Positions 1 to 7,242 of a DNA stretch of 7,479 nt are shown one piece after another. Within the stretch, counting starts at the first letter, position 1, and each line of letters starts with the position of its first letter. The notes under the pieces were generated by a model. The model was not told where the DNA came from. It made no database searches and worked only from the letters and a program-made list of their open reading frames with translations. Position numbers and translations under genes: made by a program. The stretch is from assembly GCA_002469605.1 (NCBI GenBank), contig DKMV01000356.1:379-7857 (forward strand), read 5' to 3'. Source of the DNA: Leclercia sp. UBA7405. GTDB taxonomy: Bacteria; Pseudomonadota; Gammaproteobacteria; Enterobacterales; Enterobacteriaceae.

Positions 1-1913
1 CCGAAGTTGGAGTGCGACAGCAGCGCCACCTTAGGCTCGATGCCGAAGCGGCGCACGGTTTCTGCCGCCAGAACGGTGATCTCCGCCAGCTGCTCCGGGC
101 TGGGATCGTCGTTGACGTAGGTGTCGGCAATAAAGGTGTTGCCGCTGGGCAGCAGCAGCGCGTTCATCGCCCCCGCCGTATGTACCCCTTCACGGTGGCC
201 GAAGATCTCCTGCACCACGCTAAAGTGTTCATGATACTCGCCAATGGTGCCGCAGATCAGCGCATCCGCCTCGCCGCGATGAACCATGATCGCGCCGATC
301 ACCGTGGTGTTGCCGATCACCGCACGCTGGGCCTGCTCCTGGGTAATGCCCCGGCGCTTCATGATGTTGTAGTACTCGTTCCAGTACTCTTTAAAACGCG
401 GATCCGATTCGTTGTTAACGATCTCAAAATCAACGCCCGGCTTAATCTGCAGCCCCAGCTTCTGAATACGCATCTCGATTACGCTCGGGCGGCCAATCAG
501 GATCGGTTTGGCAAGCCCGAGGCTCACCAGCTCCTGGGTGGCGTGCAGCACACGCGCCTCTTCCCCTTCTGCCAGCACCACGCGTTTGGCATCGGTACGG
601 GCCTGGGAGAAGATCGGCTTCATAAACAGGTTCGTTTTGTAGACAAACTCGGTCAGCTTATCGACGTAGGCGTCAAAATCTTCAATCGGCCGCGTCGCCA
701 CGCCTGACTCCATCGCCGCCTTTGCCACCGCCGGCGCGATCTTAACGATCAGGCGCGGGTCAAAGGGCTTAGGAATGATGTAGTCCGGGCCAAAGCTCAG
801 ATCCTGATCGCCATAGGCGGAGGCGACCACTTCGCTCTGCTCCGCATGGGCCAGCTCAGCGATAGCGTGCACCGCCGCCAGCTTCATCTCTTCGTTAATG
901 GCGGTGGCGCCTACGTCCAGCGCGCCGCGGAAGATGAACGGGAAGCAGAGGACGTTGTTCACCTGGTTCGGATAGTCGGAGCGGCCGGTACAGATAATGG
1001 CGTCGGCGCGCACCTCTTTGGCCAGCGGCGGCAGGATCTCTGGCTCCGGGTTCGCCAGCGCCAGGATCATCGGCGCGCGGGCCATCTTCTTCACCATCTC
1101 CTGGGTTAACACTTTCGGGCCAGAGCAGCCGAGGAAGATATCCGCCCCTGCAATCACGTCATCCAGGGTGCGCTTGCCGTCATCCACCACCGCATAGGCG
1201 GCTTTGGTTTCGGCCATGTTCGGTTCGCGATCTTTATAGATAACGCCTTTGGAGTCGCAGACCACAATGTTGTGCTTCTGCATGCCGAGCGCCACCAGCA
1301 GGTTCATACAGGCGATAGCCGCCGCACCCGCGCCGGAAACCACCATCCGCACGTCAGAGATGTTTTTTTCCACCACCCGCAGACCGTTGAGAATAGCGGC
1401 GGTGCTGATAATGGCGGTACCGTGCTGATCGTCGTGGAAGACCGGAATATTCATCCGCTCGCGCAGCTTCTGCTCGATGTAGAAACACTCTGGCGCTTTA
1501 ATATCTTCGAGGTTGATGCCGCCAAAGGTGGGCTCCAGCGCGGCCACCACGTTAATAAATTTATCCGGATCGAGTTCGTCCACTTCGATATCGAACACAT
1601 CGATACCGGCAAATTTCTTAAAGAGTACCCCCTTCCCTTCCATCACCGGCTTACCGGCCAGCGCGCCGATATTGCCCAGCCCCAGCACCGCGGTGCCGTT
1701 AGAAATAACCGCCACCAGATTGCCGCGCGCGGTGTATTTGTAAGCCGCCAGCGGATCTTTTTCGATTTCGAGACAGGGGGCAGCAACGCCCGGCGAGTAG
1801 GCCAGCGCCAGATCGCGCTGGGTGGCGAGGGGTTTGGTAGGGGAAACCTGGATTTTACCCGGAACCGGAAATTCATGAAAATCGAGAGCACTCTGTCTTA
1901 ACTGATCGTCCAT
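1..1913 (-). CDS. maeB: NADP-dependent malic enzyme MaeB (5' part; C-terminus outside window)
   Basis: This gene encodes the large malic enzyme that decarboxylates malate to pyruvate and makes NADPH in the cytoplasm. The 637 codons present (about 759 in E. coli, from memory) begin [20 protein letters not shown] and run off the left edge inside the C-terminal domain. The malic domain shows the [12 protein letters not shown] segment, with the expected catalytic Tyr39 and Lys94, metal ligands Glu136, Asp137 and Asp162, and [10 protein letters not shown] at about 159-168. The NADP-binding fold carries [11 protein letters not shown] near 191-201. From about residue 430 the sequence becomes a phosphotransacetylase-like domain, inactive as a PTA in this family but thought to have a regulatory role. 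It ends at the conserved LLSHSNFG. The start is set by an AAAGGAAA ribosome site at 1920-1927, 6 nt before ATG. The gene diverges from talA across 290 bp. No frameshift or missing catalytic residue is visible. Confidence 0.97.
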   Translation of the reverse strand, partial: MDDQLRQSALDFHEFPVPGKIQVSPTKPLATQRDLALAYSPGVAAPCLEIEKDPLAAYKYTARGNLVAVISNGTAVLGLGNIGALAGKPVMEGKGVLFKKFAGIDVFDIEVDELDPDKFINVVAALEPTFGGINLEDIKAPECFYIEQKLRERMNIPVFHDDQHGTAIISTAAILNGLRVVEKNISDVRMVVSGAGAAAIACMNLLVALGMQKHNIVVCDSKGVIYKDREPNMAETKAAYAVVDDGKRTLDDVIAGADIFLGCSGPKVLTQEMVKKMARAPMILALANPEPEILPPLAKEVRADAIICTGRSDYPNQVNNVLCFPFIFRGALDVGATAINEEMKLAAVHAIAELAHAEQSEVVASAYGDQDLSFGPDYIIPKPFDPRLIVKIAPAVAKAAMESGVATRPIEDFDAYVDKLTEFVYKTNLFMKPIFSQARTDAKRVVLAEGEEARVLHATQELVSLGLAKPILIGRPSVIEMRIQKLGLQIKPGVDFEIVNNESDPRFKEYWNEYYNIMKRRGITQEQAQRAVIGNTTVIGAIMVHRGEADALICGTIGEYHEHFSVVQEIFGHREGVHTAGAMNALLLPSGNTFIADTYVNDDPSPEQLAEITVLAAETVRRFGIEPKVALLSHSNF

Positions 1914-2009
1914 CTTAGCTTTCCTTTCACGTATCGTTCAAAATGGGTGTTCTGTTTTCGTTCCTGATATACACCCTGAAGTGCCGCTTAGTATCGCCGC
2001 CTCTGGCGG

Positions 2010-2022
2010 TTCAAACTTTGAA
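2010..2022. repeat. perfect 13-bp palindrome TTCAAAcTTTGAA
   Basis: The arms TTCAAA and TTTGAA flank a single C. The palindrome directly abuts a second dyad, CCGCC-TCT-GGCGG at 1997-2009. Both lie in the untranslated maeB/talA interval, within the predicted maeB leader. This could be a transcription factor operator or mRNA structure. No known regulator is assigned. Confidence 0.5.
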
Positions 2023-2046
2023 GGCTGCCAAACTCTGGCCATCAAA

Positions 2047-2074
2047 ACGACAAAAATTGTTATCAATTTATAAC
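2047..2074 (+). promoter_or_regulatory. candidate upstream talA promoter (-35 ACGACA, -10 TATAAC)
   Basis: ACGACA (2047-2052), a 16-nt spacer and TATAAC (2069-2074) match sigma-70 at four and five of six positions. It points toward talA and overlaps the oppositely directed candidate for maeB, so the two could exclude each other. The leader would be about 120 nt. Confidence 0.3.
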
Positions 2075-2077
2075 AAT
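2056..2077. repeat. inverted repeat in the maeB/talA control region
   Basis: ATTGTTAT (2056-2063) and ATAACAAT (2070-2077) are perfect 8-bp reverse complements separated by CAATTT. The symmetry places TATAA-type -10 hexamers on both strands. It could be an operator or simply the by-product of two overlapping divergent promoters. It does not match Fur, CRP or Cra consensus by eye. Confidence 0.6.
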
Positions 2078-2096
2078 CGCGTAACACACCCGCCAA
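2067..2096 (-). promoter_or_regulatory. candidate maeB promoter (-35 TTGGCG, -10 TATAAA)
   Basis: On the minus strand TTGGCG (2096-2091) is followed after 18 nt by TATAAA (2072-2067). The -10 matches sigma-70 at five of six positions and the -35 at three of six. It would give a leader of roughly 145 nt before maeB. The -10 lies inside the inverted repeat at 2056-2077. I saw no better candidate nearer to maeB; a TATATC at 1971-1966 lacks a -35 partner. This is inference from consensus matching only. Confidence 0.3.
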
Positions 2097-2114
2097 AGCA
2101 AGACCCTCGCTGTC

Positions 2115-2123
2115 TGCTATGCT
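2115..2123 (+). promoter_or_regulatory. candidate talA extended -10 promoter, sigma-S type
   Basis: TG-C-TATGCT at 2115-2123 is an extended -10 with the C just upstream of the hexamer that favours sigma-S. The expected -35 position (2095-2100, AAAGCA) has no consensus, which is also usual for sigma-S promoters. In E. coli talA and tktB are known members of the sigma-S regulon, which fits. The predicted leader is about 75 nt. Confidence 0.5.
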
Positions 2124-2203
2124 TTTTTGTTAAGCACATCATGAATTCCCCAGAAGTGTGATCTAACGCACTCGTCTAACACGTTTATTTCCAAGGAGTA
2201 TTT

Positions 2204-3154
2204 ATGAACCAACTAGACGGCATCAAACAATTTACTACCGTGGTTGCCGACAGCGGCGATATTGAGTCAATCCGTAGCTATCAGCCGGAAGATGCGACCA
2301 CCAACCCCTCGCTGCTGCTGAAGGCGGCAAGCCTGAACCACTTTAGCCATCTGGTCGACGACGCCATTGCCTACGGCAAGCAGCGCGGTAAAACCCAGGA
2401 GCAGCAGGTGGCCGAGGCCAGCGACAAGCTGGCGGTAAATATCGGTGCAGAAATTCTGAAAAGTATCCCGGGGCGCGTATCAACAGAGGTGGATGCCCGT
2501 CTCTCCTTTGATACCGAAAAGAGCATCGCCAAGGCGCACCGACTGGTTGAACTTTACCAGGATCAGGGCATTGATAAGTCACGCATTCTGATCAAGCTCG
2601 CCTCCACCTGGGAGGGGATCCGCGCCGCGGAAGCGCTGGAAAAAGAGGGTATCAACTGTAACCTGACCCTGCTCTTCTCCTTCGCCCAGGCACGTGCCTG
2701 CGCCGAGGCTGGGGTCTTCCTGGTGTCGCCTTTTGTCGGCCGTATCTACGACTGGTATCAGGCTAAACAGCCGATGGATCCCTACGTAGTGGACCAGGAC
2801 CCGGGCGTGAAGTCCGTACGCAATATCTACGATTACTATAAGCAGCACCGCTACGAAACCATCGTGATGGGGGCCAGCTTCCGCCGTACCGAGCAGATCC
2901 TCGCCCTGACGGGCTGCGACCGTCTGACCATCTCCCCGGACCTGCTGAAAAAATTGCAAGACGAAGAGGGTACCGTGGTTCGCAAGCTGATCCCGTCCTC
3001 TACCGTGCTGCCTAAACCGAAGCCGATGACCGAAGCCGAGTTCCGTTGGGAACATAATCAGGACGCGATGGCGGTGGATAAACTGGCGGACGGCATTCGC
3101 CTCTTCGCCGTTGACCAGCGCAAACTTGAAGATCTGCTCGCCGCCAAACTTTAA
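2204..3154 (+). CDS. talA: transaldolase A
   Basis: Transaldolase moves a dihydroxyacetone unit from sedoheptulose 7-phosphate to glyceraldehyde 3-phosphate, giving erythrose 4-phosphate and fructose 6-phosphate in the non-oxidative pentose phosphate pathway. The protein has 316 residues, the usual TalA length, and forms one TIM barrel. Numbered one below TalB, the active-site set is complete: Asp16, Asn34 in [10 protein letters not shown], Glu95, the Schiff-base Lys131 in [12 protein letters not shown], Thr155 in NLTLLFSF and Ser175 in [18 protein letters not shown] lies 5 nt before the ATG. The gene is 19 bp ahead of tktB with no terminator between, so the two form an operon. The position beside maeB and tktB, and the 316-residue length, identify talA rather than talB. 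Nothing is odd in the coding sequence. Confidence 0.98.
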   Translation: MNQLDGIKQFTTVVADSGDIESIRSYQPEDATTNPSLLLKAASLNHFSHLVDDAIAYGKQRGKTQEQQVAEASDKLAVNIGAEILKSIPGRVSTEVDARLSFDTEKSIAKAHRLVELYQDQGIDKSRILIKLASTWEGIRAAEALEKEGINCNLTLLFSFAQARACAEAGVFLVSPFVGRIYDWYQAKQPMDPYVVDQDPGVKSVRNIYDYYKQHRYETIVMGASFRRTEQILALTGCDRLTISPDLLKKLQDEEGTVVRKLIPSSTVLPKPKPMTEAEFRWEHNQDAMAVDKLADGIRLFAVDQRKLEDLLAAKL

Positions 3155-3173
3155 ACCTGCCATGGAGTGAACT

Positions 3174-5162
3174 ATGTCCCGTAAAGAGCTCGCCAATGCC
3201 ATCCGCGCCCTCAGTATGGATGCTGTGCAAAAAGCCAATTCCGGCCACCCGGGCGCACCGATGGGCATGGCCGATATCGCTGAAGTGCTGTGGAATGATT
3301 TCCTGAAGCACAATCCGAACGATCCGACGTGGTACGACCGCGACCGTTTTATTCTCTCCAACGGCCACGCCTCGATGCTGCTCTATAGCCTGCTGCACCT
3401 CTCCGGCTATGACCTGCCGCTCGAGGAGCTGAAAAATTTCCGCCAGCTGCACTCAAAAACGCCGGGACACCCGGAAATTGGCTACACGCCAGGCGTCGAG
3501 ACCACCACCGGGCCGCTGGGCCAGGGGCTGGCTAATGCCGTGGGCCTGGCGATCGCCGAGCGCACCCTGGCGGCGCAGTTTAACCAGCCGGGCCACGATA
3601 TCGTCGATCACTTCACCTACGTCTTTATGGGCGACGGCTGCCTGATGGAGGGGATCTCCCACGAAGTCTGCTCTCTGGCAGGCACCCTTGGCCTCGGCAA
3701 GCTGATCGGCTTCTACGATCACAACGGTATCTCCATCGACGGGGAAACCGAAGGCTGGTTTACCGACGATACGGCAAAACGCTTCGAGGCCTACCACTGG
3801 CACGTGGTGCATGAGATCGATGGTCACGATCCTGAGGCGCTGAAAGCCGCCATTCTGGAAGCGCAAAGCGTGAAGGATAAACCGTCGCTGATTATCTGCC
3901 GCACGGTGATCGGCTTTGGCTCGCCAAACAAAGCCGGCAAAGAGGAGTCGCACGGCGCCGCGCTGGGCGAAGAAGAGGTGGCGCTGACCCGCCAGAAGCT
4001 GGGCTGGAAATATCCGCCGTTTGAGATCCCAAAAGAGATCTACAAGGCCTGGGATGCCCGTGAAAAAGGCGAACAGGCTCAGGCGATGTGGAAAGAGAAG
4101 TTTGCCGCCTACGAGAAAGCCCATCCAGAGCTGGCCGCCGAGTTTTCTCGCCGCATGGGCGGTGGACTGCCGGAGGATTGGGAAGAGAAAACCCAGGCGC
4201 TGATCGCTGACCTGCAGGCCAATCCGGCTAAAATTGCCACCCGTAAGGCGTCGCAAAACACCCTTAATGCCATTGGGCCGATTCTGCCGGAGCTGCTCGG
4301 CGGCTCGGCGGAACTGGCGCCCAGCAACCTCACCATCTGGTCGGGCTCCAAATCCCTGAAAGAAGATCTGGCCGGGAACTATATCCACTACGGCGTGCGC
4401 GAGTTCGGCATGACGGCCATCGCCAACGGTATCGCCCACCACGGCGGCTTTGTGCCCTATACCGCCACCTTCCTGATGTTTGTTGAATATGCGCGTAACG
4501 CGGCGCGTATGGCGGCCCTGATGAAGGCCCGGCAGATCATGGTCTATACCCACGACTCCATCGGCCTTGGGGAAGATGGTCCGACCCACCAGGCGGTGGA
4601 ACAGCTTGCAAGCCTGCGCCTGACGCCGAATTTCAGCACCTGGCGCCCGTGTGACCAGGTCGAAGCGGCGGTGGGCTGGAAGCTGGCGATTGAGCGCCAC
4701 CATGGCCCGACGGCGCTGATCCTCTCCCGCCAGAACCTGGCCCAGATCGAACGTACCCCGGATCAGGTGAAAGCCATCGCCCGCGGCGGCTACATTCTGA
4801 AAGACAGCGGCGGCAAGCCGGACCTGATCCTGATTGCTACCGGTTCAGAGGTGGAGATCACCGTTAAGGCGGCAGAAAAACTGACGGCGGAAGGTCATGC
4901 GGTGCGGGTGGTGTCGCTCCCGTCCACCGATATCTTCGATGCCCAGGATGAGGCGTATCGTGAATCGGTACTGCCGTCGGACGTGACCGCCCGCGTCGCG
5001 GTGGAGGCCGGTATTGCCGACTACTGGTACAAATATGTCGGCCTGAAAGGGGCGATTGTTGGCATGACCGGCTACGGCGAGTCTGCCCCTGCGGATAAGC
5101 TCTTCCCGTACTTTGGCTTTACGGTCGAAAACGTGGTAGAGAAAGCGCAGGCCCTGCTGTAG
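3174..5162 (+). CDS. tktB: transketolase 2 (TktB)
   Basis: This thiamine-diphosphate enzyme transfers two-carbon ketol units between xylulose 5-phosphate and ribose 5-phosphate or erythrose 4-phosphate, working with TalA. It has 662 residues. Domains in order are the TPP-binding domain (GHPGAPMG with His25; His65; GDGCLMEG at 153-160 with metal ligand Asp154 and Asn184), the pyrimidine-binding domain (catalytic Glu410 in YGVREFGMT, Phe436, His460, DGPTHQ with His472), and the C-terminal domain from about 540. His260, Arg357 and Ser384, which contact substrate phosphate, are present. GGAG lies 6 nt before ATG. Two points are unusual. Residue 380 is Glu in [10 protein letters not shown], where I remember Asp. 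The protein also ends KAQALL, about five residues short of E. coli TktB and more like TktA. Close sequence agreement with TktB and the talA linkage support tktB. Confidence 0.97.
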   Translation: MSRKELANAIRALSMDAVQKANSGHPGAPMGMADIAEVLWNDFLKHNPNDPTWYDRDRFILSNGHASMLLYSLLHLSGYDLPLEELKNFRQLHSKTPGHPEIGYTPGVETTTGPLGQGLANAVGLAIAERTLAAQFNQPGHDIVDHFTYVFMGDGCLMEGISHEVCSLAGTLGLGKLIGFYDHNGISIDGETEGWFTDDTAKRFEAYHWHVVHEIDGHDPEALKAAILEAQSVKDKPSLIICRTVIGFGSPNKAGKEESHGAALGEEEVALTRQKLGWKYPPFEIPKEIYKAWDAREKGEQAQAMWKEKFAAYEKAHPELAAEFSRRMGGGLPEDWEEKTQALIADLQANPAKIATRKASQNTLNAIGPILPELLGGSAELAPSNLTIWSGSKSLKEDLAGNYIHYGVREFGMTAIANGIAHHGGFVPYTATFLMFVEYARNAARMAALMKARQIMVYTHDSIGLGEDGPTHQAVEQLASLRLTPNFSTWRPCDQVEAAVGWKLAIERHHGPTALILSRQNLAQIERTPDQVKAIARGGYILKDSGGKPDLILIATGSEVEITVKAAEKLTAEGHAVRVVSLPSTDIFDAQDEAYRESVLPSDVTARVAVEAGIADYWYKYVGLKGAIVGMTGYGESAPADKLFPYFGFTVENVVEKAQALL

Positions 5163-5208
5163 GGACTTGCCCGGCAGCCCTCTCTTTTAGTGCGAGGGGG
5201 CGCAGAGT

Positions 5209-5238
5209 AAAAACGGTAACCTTTGGGTTACCGTTTTT
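5209..5238. terminator. bidirectional Rho-independent terminator between tktB and ypfG
   Basis: AAAAACGGTAACC (5209-5221) pairs perfectly with GGTTACCGTTTTT (5226-5238) around a TTTG loop. The run of T after the stem ends talA-tktB transcription. On the other strand the A run becomes the U tract for ypfG, whose stop codon lies at 5243-5241, next to the hairpin. The 46 bp before it (5163-5208) show no other feature. Confidence 0.93.
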
Positions 5239-5240
5239 TA

Positions 5241-6284
5241 TTAGCGGGTGATCCACAGCGTCGGCCAGGCGTCTGGCCCATGCCAGTTATCGCAGCTCGG
5301 CTCTTCGGCATACCGCACCAGACGAAAACGCTGGCCGTCAAAACGCCAGCGCGTCTGGATCCCGCAATCGCCGAGCCCGCGCCCCAGCGCCAGGGTGGTC
5401 AGTTCGCGGGTTTTCTCATCGAAGCCGGTGTTCATCAGCTCCATATCGCTGCTCTCGCTGGCGGGAACAAACGGCAGGCGCAGGCGGACCGCCCGCGCGG
5501 CGAAGGGTTTTTTCCGCGATACCAGCCACGCCAGATCCACGGTATTGTAAGCCCCCGCCTCGCAGCTAATCATCAGTAAGGCTTTGTCGTCGGTCAGCGC
5601 CGTAACCCGCACCTCCCGCCGCGCCGGATCGAGGGAGCATTGGCTGTTGTTCATCCGCCAGGTACCGTAATCAATCAGATCGCTGCGCTCTTCCCGGCTA
5701 AGCGGCGTCGGCGTAGGGTTAACCACCGCAACCCCTTTCAGGGCCGGGGCGGGCGGCACGGTCAGCGGTGGCTCGCCCCCTTTTTTGATCCAGGCGGTTT
5801 CGCTGCCTACGCGCTTTTGCTGGCTGTCAATAAACAGCAGCGCGGCCTTCAGGCCGTCGAGAGAGATAACATCCTTGCTTCCGGCGAGAATGATTTCATG
5901 TTTATCCTGGATGACGGCCAGGGCGGCGGTAATGGTGGCGGTATCGTCCGTAAGCAGACGCCAGGGGGAGATCTGCCAGTGCTGCGGCCCCAGCTTCAGG
6001 GGCTCGCCGTCGAGCAGCAGGCGCGGGGCAATGGCTGGCTCACCGGCTGAGGGGTTCGCGAGACCACCGAGATCGATACGCAGCACCGCGTCGGTTTTGG
6101 CCCCGGCGCTGCGGCTTAGAGTCATCACTAACCCGTTATGCTCGTTGACGTTGCGCGCAATGCAAAAATTCTGGTTGTTGCAGGTAACCTGCCAGTCAGA
6201 AAACGCCCGCTGCGCAGGTGCCGCCTGCGCAATAAAGGCGGGCAGCATACTGAGCAAAACGATAAAAATAAGGCTGTGACGCAT
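5241..6284 (-). CDS. ypfG: predicted periplasmic DUF1176 protein YpfG
   Basis: Function is unknown. The 347-residue protein starts with a signal peptide: Met-Arg-His, a hydrophobic core at about 4-18, and a likely cleavage after AQA at 19-21. The mature protein is therefore expected in the periplasm. The length agrees with my memory of E. coli YpfG and the DUF1176 family. Six cysteines (35, 41, 216, 241, 307, 331) fall in three local pairs that could form disulfides there. A proline-rich stretch at about 172-195 divides an N-terminal from a C-terminal half, and the tail is tryptophan-rich (CDNWHGPDAWPTLWITR). The ribosome site is weak: GGGA at 6299-6296 lies 11 nt upstream. The signal peptide starts directly at this ATG, which supports the start. 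The gene lies downstream of nudK on the same strand, across a 124-bp gap with its own candidate promoter, and ends at the shared terminator. Confidence 0.9.
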   Translation of the reverse strand: MRHSLIFIVLLSMLPAFIAQAAPAQRAFSDWQVTCNNQNFCIARNVNEHNGLVMTLSRSAGAKTDAVLRIDLGGLANPSAGEPAIAPRLLLDGEPLKLGPQHWQISPWRLLTDDTATITAALAVIQDKHEIILAGSKDVISLDGLKAALLFIDSQQKRVGSETAWIKKGGEPPLTVPPAPALKGVAVVNPTPTPLSREERSDLIDYGTWRMNNSQCSLDPARREVRVTALTDDKALLMISCEAGAYNTVDLAWLVSRKKPFAARAVRLRLPFVPASESSDMELMNTGFDEKTRELTTLALGRGLGDCGIQTRWRFDGQRFRLVRYAEEPSCDNWHGPDAWPTLWITR

Positions 6285-6359
6285 GAATAACAGGATCCCG
6301 GAAGCAAGACATTTAAAACTGGCGGTATCTTCCTGTGCAAACCGGGGGGGCTCAATCAG

Positions 6360-6389
6360 ATTATTCGGATAGATTTATTTAAAATGCAA
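6360..6389 (-). promoter_or_regulatory. candidate ypfG promoter (-35 TTGCAT, -10 AATAAT)
   Basis: On the minus strand TTGCAT (6389-6384) and AATAAT (6365-6360) are separated by 18 nt. They match sigma-70 at four and five of six positions. The gap between nudK and ypfG is AT-rich here and holds no terminator, so read-through from nudK is also possible. A weaker pair, TTGCAC-18-TTAAAT, lies further downstream. Confidence 0.35.
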
Positions 6390-6408
6390 CTTATTAACAT
6401 CATAAAGA

Positions 6409-6984
6409 TCAAGCCATTAGTCCAGACGTGAGCATATATTGCAGCAATATCACCGTCTTGCCGTCGCGGATTTCTCCGCGTTTAACCATCTCCAGCGCCT
6501 GGTTGAAGGGCAGTTCCAGTACCTCGATCTCTTCATCTTCCACGCCGCCGCCCGCGCTGGCGCGGTGGTCATCGCTGTATTCGGCAATAAAGAAGTGGAT
6601 CAGCTCCGTTACCCCGCCCGGCGACATATAGAGCTCAAAGACTTTACGCACCTCGCTGACCGCGAAGCCGGTCTCCTCTATTGCCTCTTTACGTACGCAC
6701 ACTTCGGGTTCATCGTCGTCCAGCAGCCCGGCGCAGGCTTCGATCAGCAGACCATCCTGGTTGCCGTTAACCCAGGTGGCGACCCGGAACTGGCGGATCA
6801 ACACCACCGTTTTTTTATCCCGGTTATAGAGCAGGACGGTAGCGCCGTTGCCGCGATCGTAGACCTCGCGTTTGTGGCGCACCACCTCGCCGTTGTCCCG
6901 CGTCAGATCGTAGGTCATGTTGCGCAGCACAAAGTAATTATCAGAAAGAAGCTGGTCTTTAATCAGGTCAATTTTGAGGCTCAT
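6409..6984 (-). CDS. nudK: GDP-mannose pyrophosphatase NudK (Nudix hydrolase)
   Basis: NudK hydrolyses GDP-mannose to GMP and mannose 1-phosphate in the cytoplasm, with magnesium. The protein has 191 residues, the usual length. The Nudix motif spans residues 86-107 (starting [10 protein letters not shown], ending KEAIEETGF). It is 22 rather than 23 residues because the spacing before the Arg-Glu position is one shorter; I recall the same in E. coli NudK. Expected magnesium ligands are Ala85 (carbonyl), Glu100, Glu104 and Glu151. [13 protein letters not shown] at about 120-132 is a strong family signature. AGGGAG (6995-6990) lies 5 nt before the ATG. The gene is transcribed divergently from acrD and ahead of ypfG. 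In E. coli aegA and narQ would lie upstream, between nudK and acrD; here they are absent. Confidence 0.95.
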   Translation of the reverse strand: MSLKIDLIKDQLLSDNYFVLRNMTYDLTRDNGEVVRHKREVYDRGNGATVLLYNRDKKTVVLIRQFRVATWVNGNQDGLLIEACAGLLDDDEPEVCVRKEAIEETGFAVSEVRKVFELYMSPGGVTELIHFFIAEYSDDHRASAGGGVEDEEIEVLELPFNQALEMVKRGEIRDGKTVILLQYMLTSGLMA

Positions 6985-7011
6985 GCGGGCTCCCTGGTGC
7001 GTTATCCGGGC

Positions 7012-7017
7012 GTTATA
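7012..7017 (-). promoter_or_regulatory. candidate nudK -10 element (TATAAC)
   Basis: TATAAC (7017-7012) on the minus strand matches the sigma-70 -10 at five of six positions and lies 28 bp before the start codon. No convincing -35 lies 16-18 nt upstream, so the promoter, if real, may need an activator. The CpxR-type box at 7069-7083 would sit about 64-78 bp upstream of the predicted start of transcription. Confidence 0.35.
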
Positions 7018-7068
7018 CTACGCCGTGACGTCCTGTTTGTCGCCCGGCGGTTAACGGCCAAAGCGTGG

Positions 7069-7083
7069 GTAAATAACGGTAAA
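7069..7083 (+). promoter_or_regulatory. CpxR-type binding site (GTAAA-N5-GTAAA)
   Basis: GTAAA TAACG GTAAA is a perfect match to the tandem CpxR box. CpxR is the response regulator of the CpxAR envelope-stress system and is known to affect acrD expression in E. coli and Salmonella. The box lies 85 bp from the nudK start codon and 193 bp from the acrD start codon. By spacing it suits nudK at least as well as acrD. Confidence 0.6.
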
Positions 7084-7097
7084 TTAACAACACCCGT

Positions 7098-7138
7098 CAC
7101 CTGTATGCCAGAAGCATGGATAATACTCAGCACCTGTA
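7098..7138 (+). repeat. 8-bp direct repeat CACCTGTA in the nudK/acrD interval
   Basis: CACCTGTA occurs at 7098-7105 and again at 7131-7138, start to start 33 bp, or about three helical turns. Between the copies lies GATAAT (7119-7124), a -10-like hexamer. The spacing would put two bound proteins on the same face of the DNA, but chance is not excluded. Confidence 0.35.
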
Positions 7139-7187
7139 AGAAAGGTCGGGCGCAGGAAAGAGGCATGATAATTTACACTATCTCCTT

Positions 7188-7205
7188 TTTTTCTCCACGT
7201 TTGAC
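7188..7205 (+). promoter_or_regulatory. BaeR-type binding site upstream of acrD
   Basis: TTTTTCTCCACGTTTGAC matches the BaeR consensus TTTTTCTCCATNATTGGC at 14 of 17 defined positions. acrD is an established target of the BaeSR envelope-stress system in E. coli and Salmonella. The site ends 71 bp before the acrD ATG, a suitable activator position for the candidate promoter just downstream. Confidence 0.75.
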
Positions 7206-7212
7206 ATGCGCC

Positions 7213-7242
7213 TTACCGCTAGAGTGATGCGGGCAATGTAAA
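7213..7242 (+). promoter_or_regulatory. candidate acrD promoter
   Basis: TTACCG (7213-7218), 18 nt and TGTAAA (7237-7242) make a weak promoter (three and four of six matches), as expected for one driven by BaeR bound just upstream. A better -35 hexamer, TTGACA at 7201-7206, overlaps the BaeR box but lacks a good -10 (AGTGAT at 7223-7228). Which is used cannot be told from the sequence. Confidence 0.3.

Noticed and set aside
12..1901. Several plus-strand open frames across positions 12-1901
   Set aside because: All are opposite maeB, whose minus-strand reading is continuous with complete family motifs.
2061..2073. A possible IHF site (TATCAATTTATAA)
   Set aside because: It fails the consensus WATCAANNNNTTR at the second T of the TTR element, and AT-rich intergenic DNA gives such near misses often.
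1943..2161. A 72-codon plus-strand frame in the maeB/talA interval
   Set aside because: It overlaps the predicted promoters, has no good ribosome site and resembles no protein I know; the interval is better explained as regulatory.
2162..2180. A direct repeat TCTAAC in the talA leader (2162-2167 and 2175-2180)
   Set aside because: Six bases at 13-bp spacing is too short and likely chance; no matching regulator is known to me.
2579..3361. Antisense open frames across talA and the start of tktB (also 3012-3452)
   Set aside because: They are shadows of the talA-tktB operon, with no domain signatures and crossing the gene junction.
3453..4703. A 416-codon open frame on the minus strand inside tktB
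   Set aside because: It lies wholly antisense to a clear transketolase gene and has a low-complexity, Arg/Gly/His-rich translation typical of shadow frames in G+C-rich codon use. No ribosome site or known domain is visible.
5178..5198. A small hairpin CCCTC/GAGGG just after tktB
   Set aside because: A five-pair stem with an 11-nt loop and no T run; the perfect hairpin at 5209-5238 is clearly the terminator.
6128..6355. A 75-codon minus-strand frame overlapping the ypfG start
   Set aside because: It is out of frame with ypfG, Cys/Arg/Leu-rich, and without a convincing ribosome site; ypfG's signal peptide explains the region.
6439..7227. A 262-codon plus-strand frame opposite nudK and running into the acrD promoter region
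   Set aside because: It is antisense to the clear nudK gene, and its end covers the CpxR and BaeR sites.
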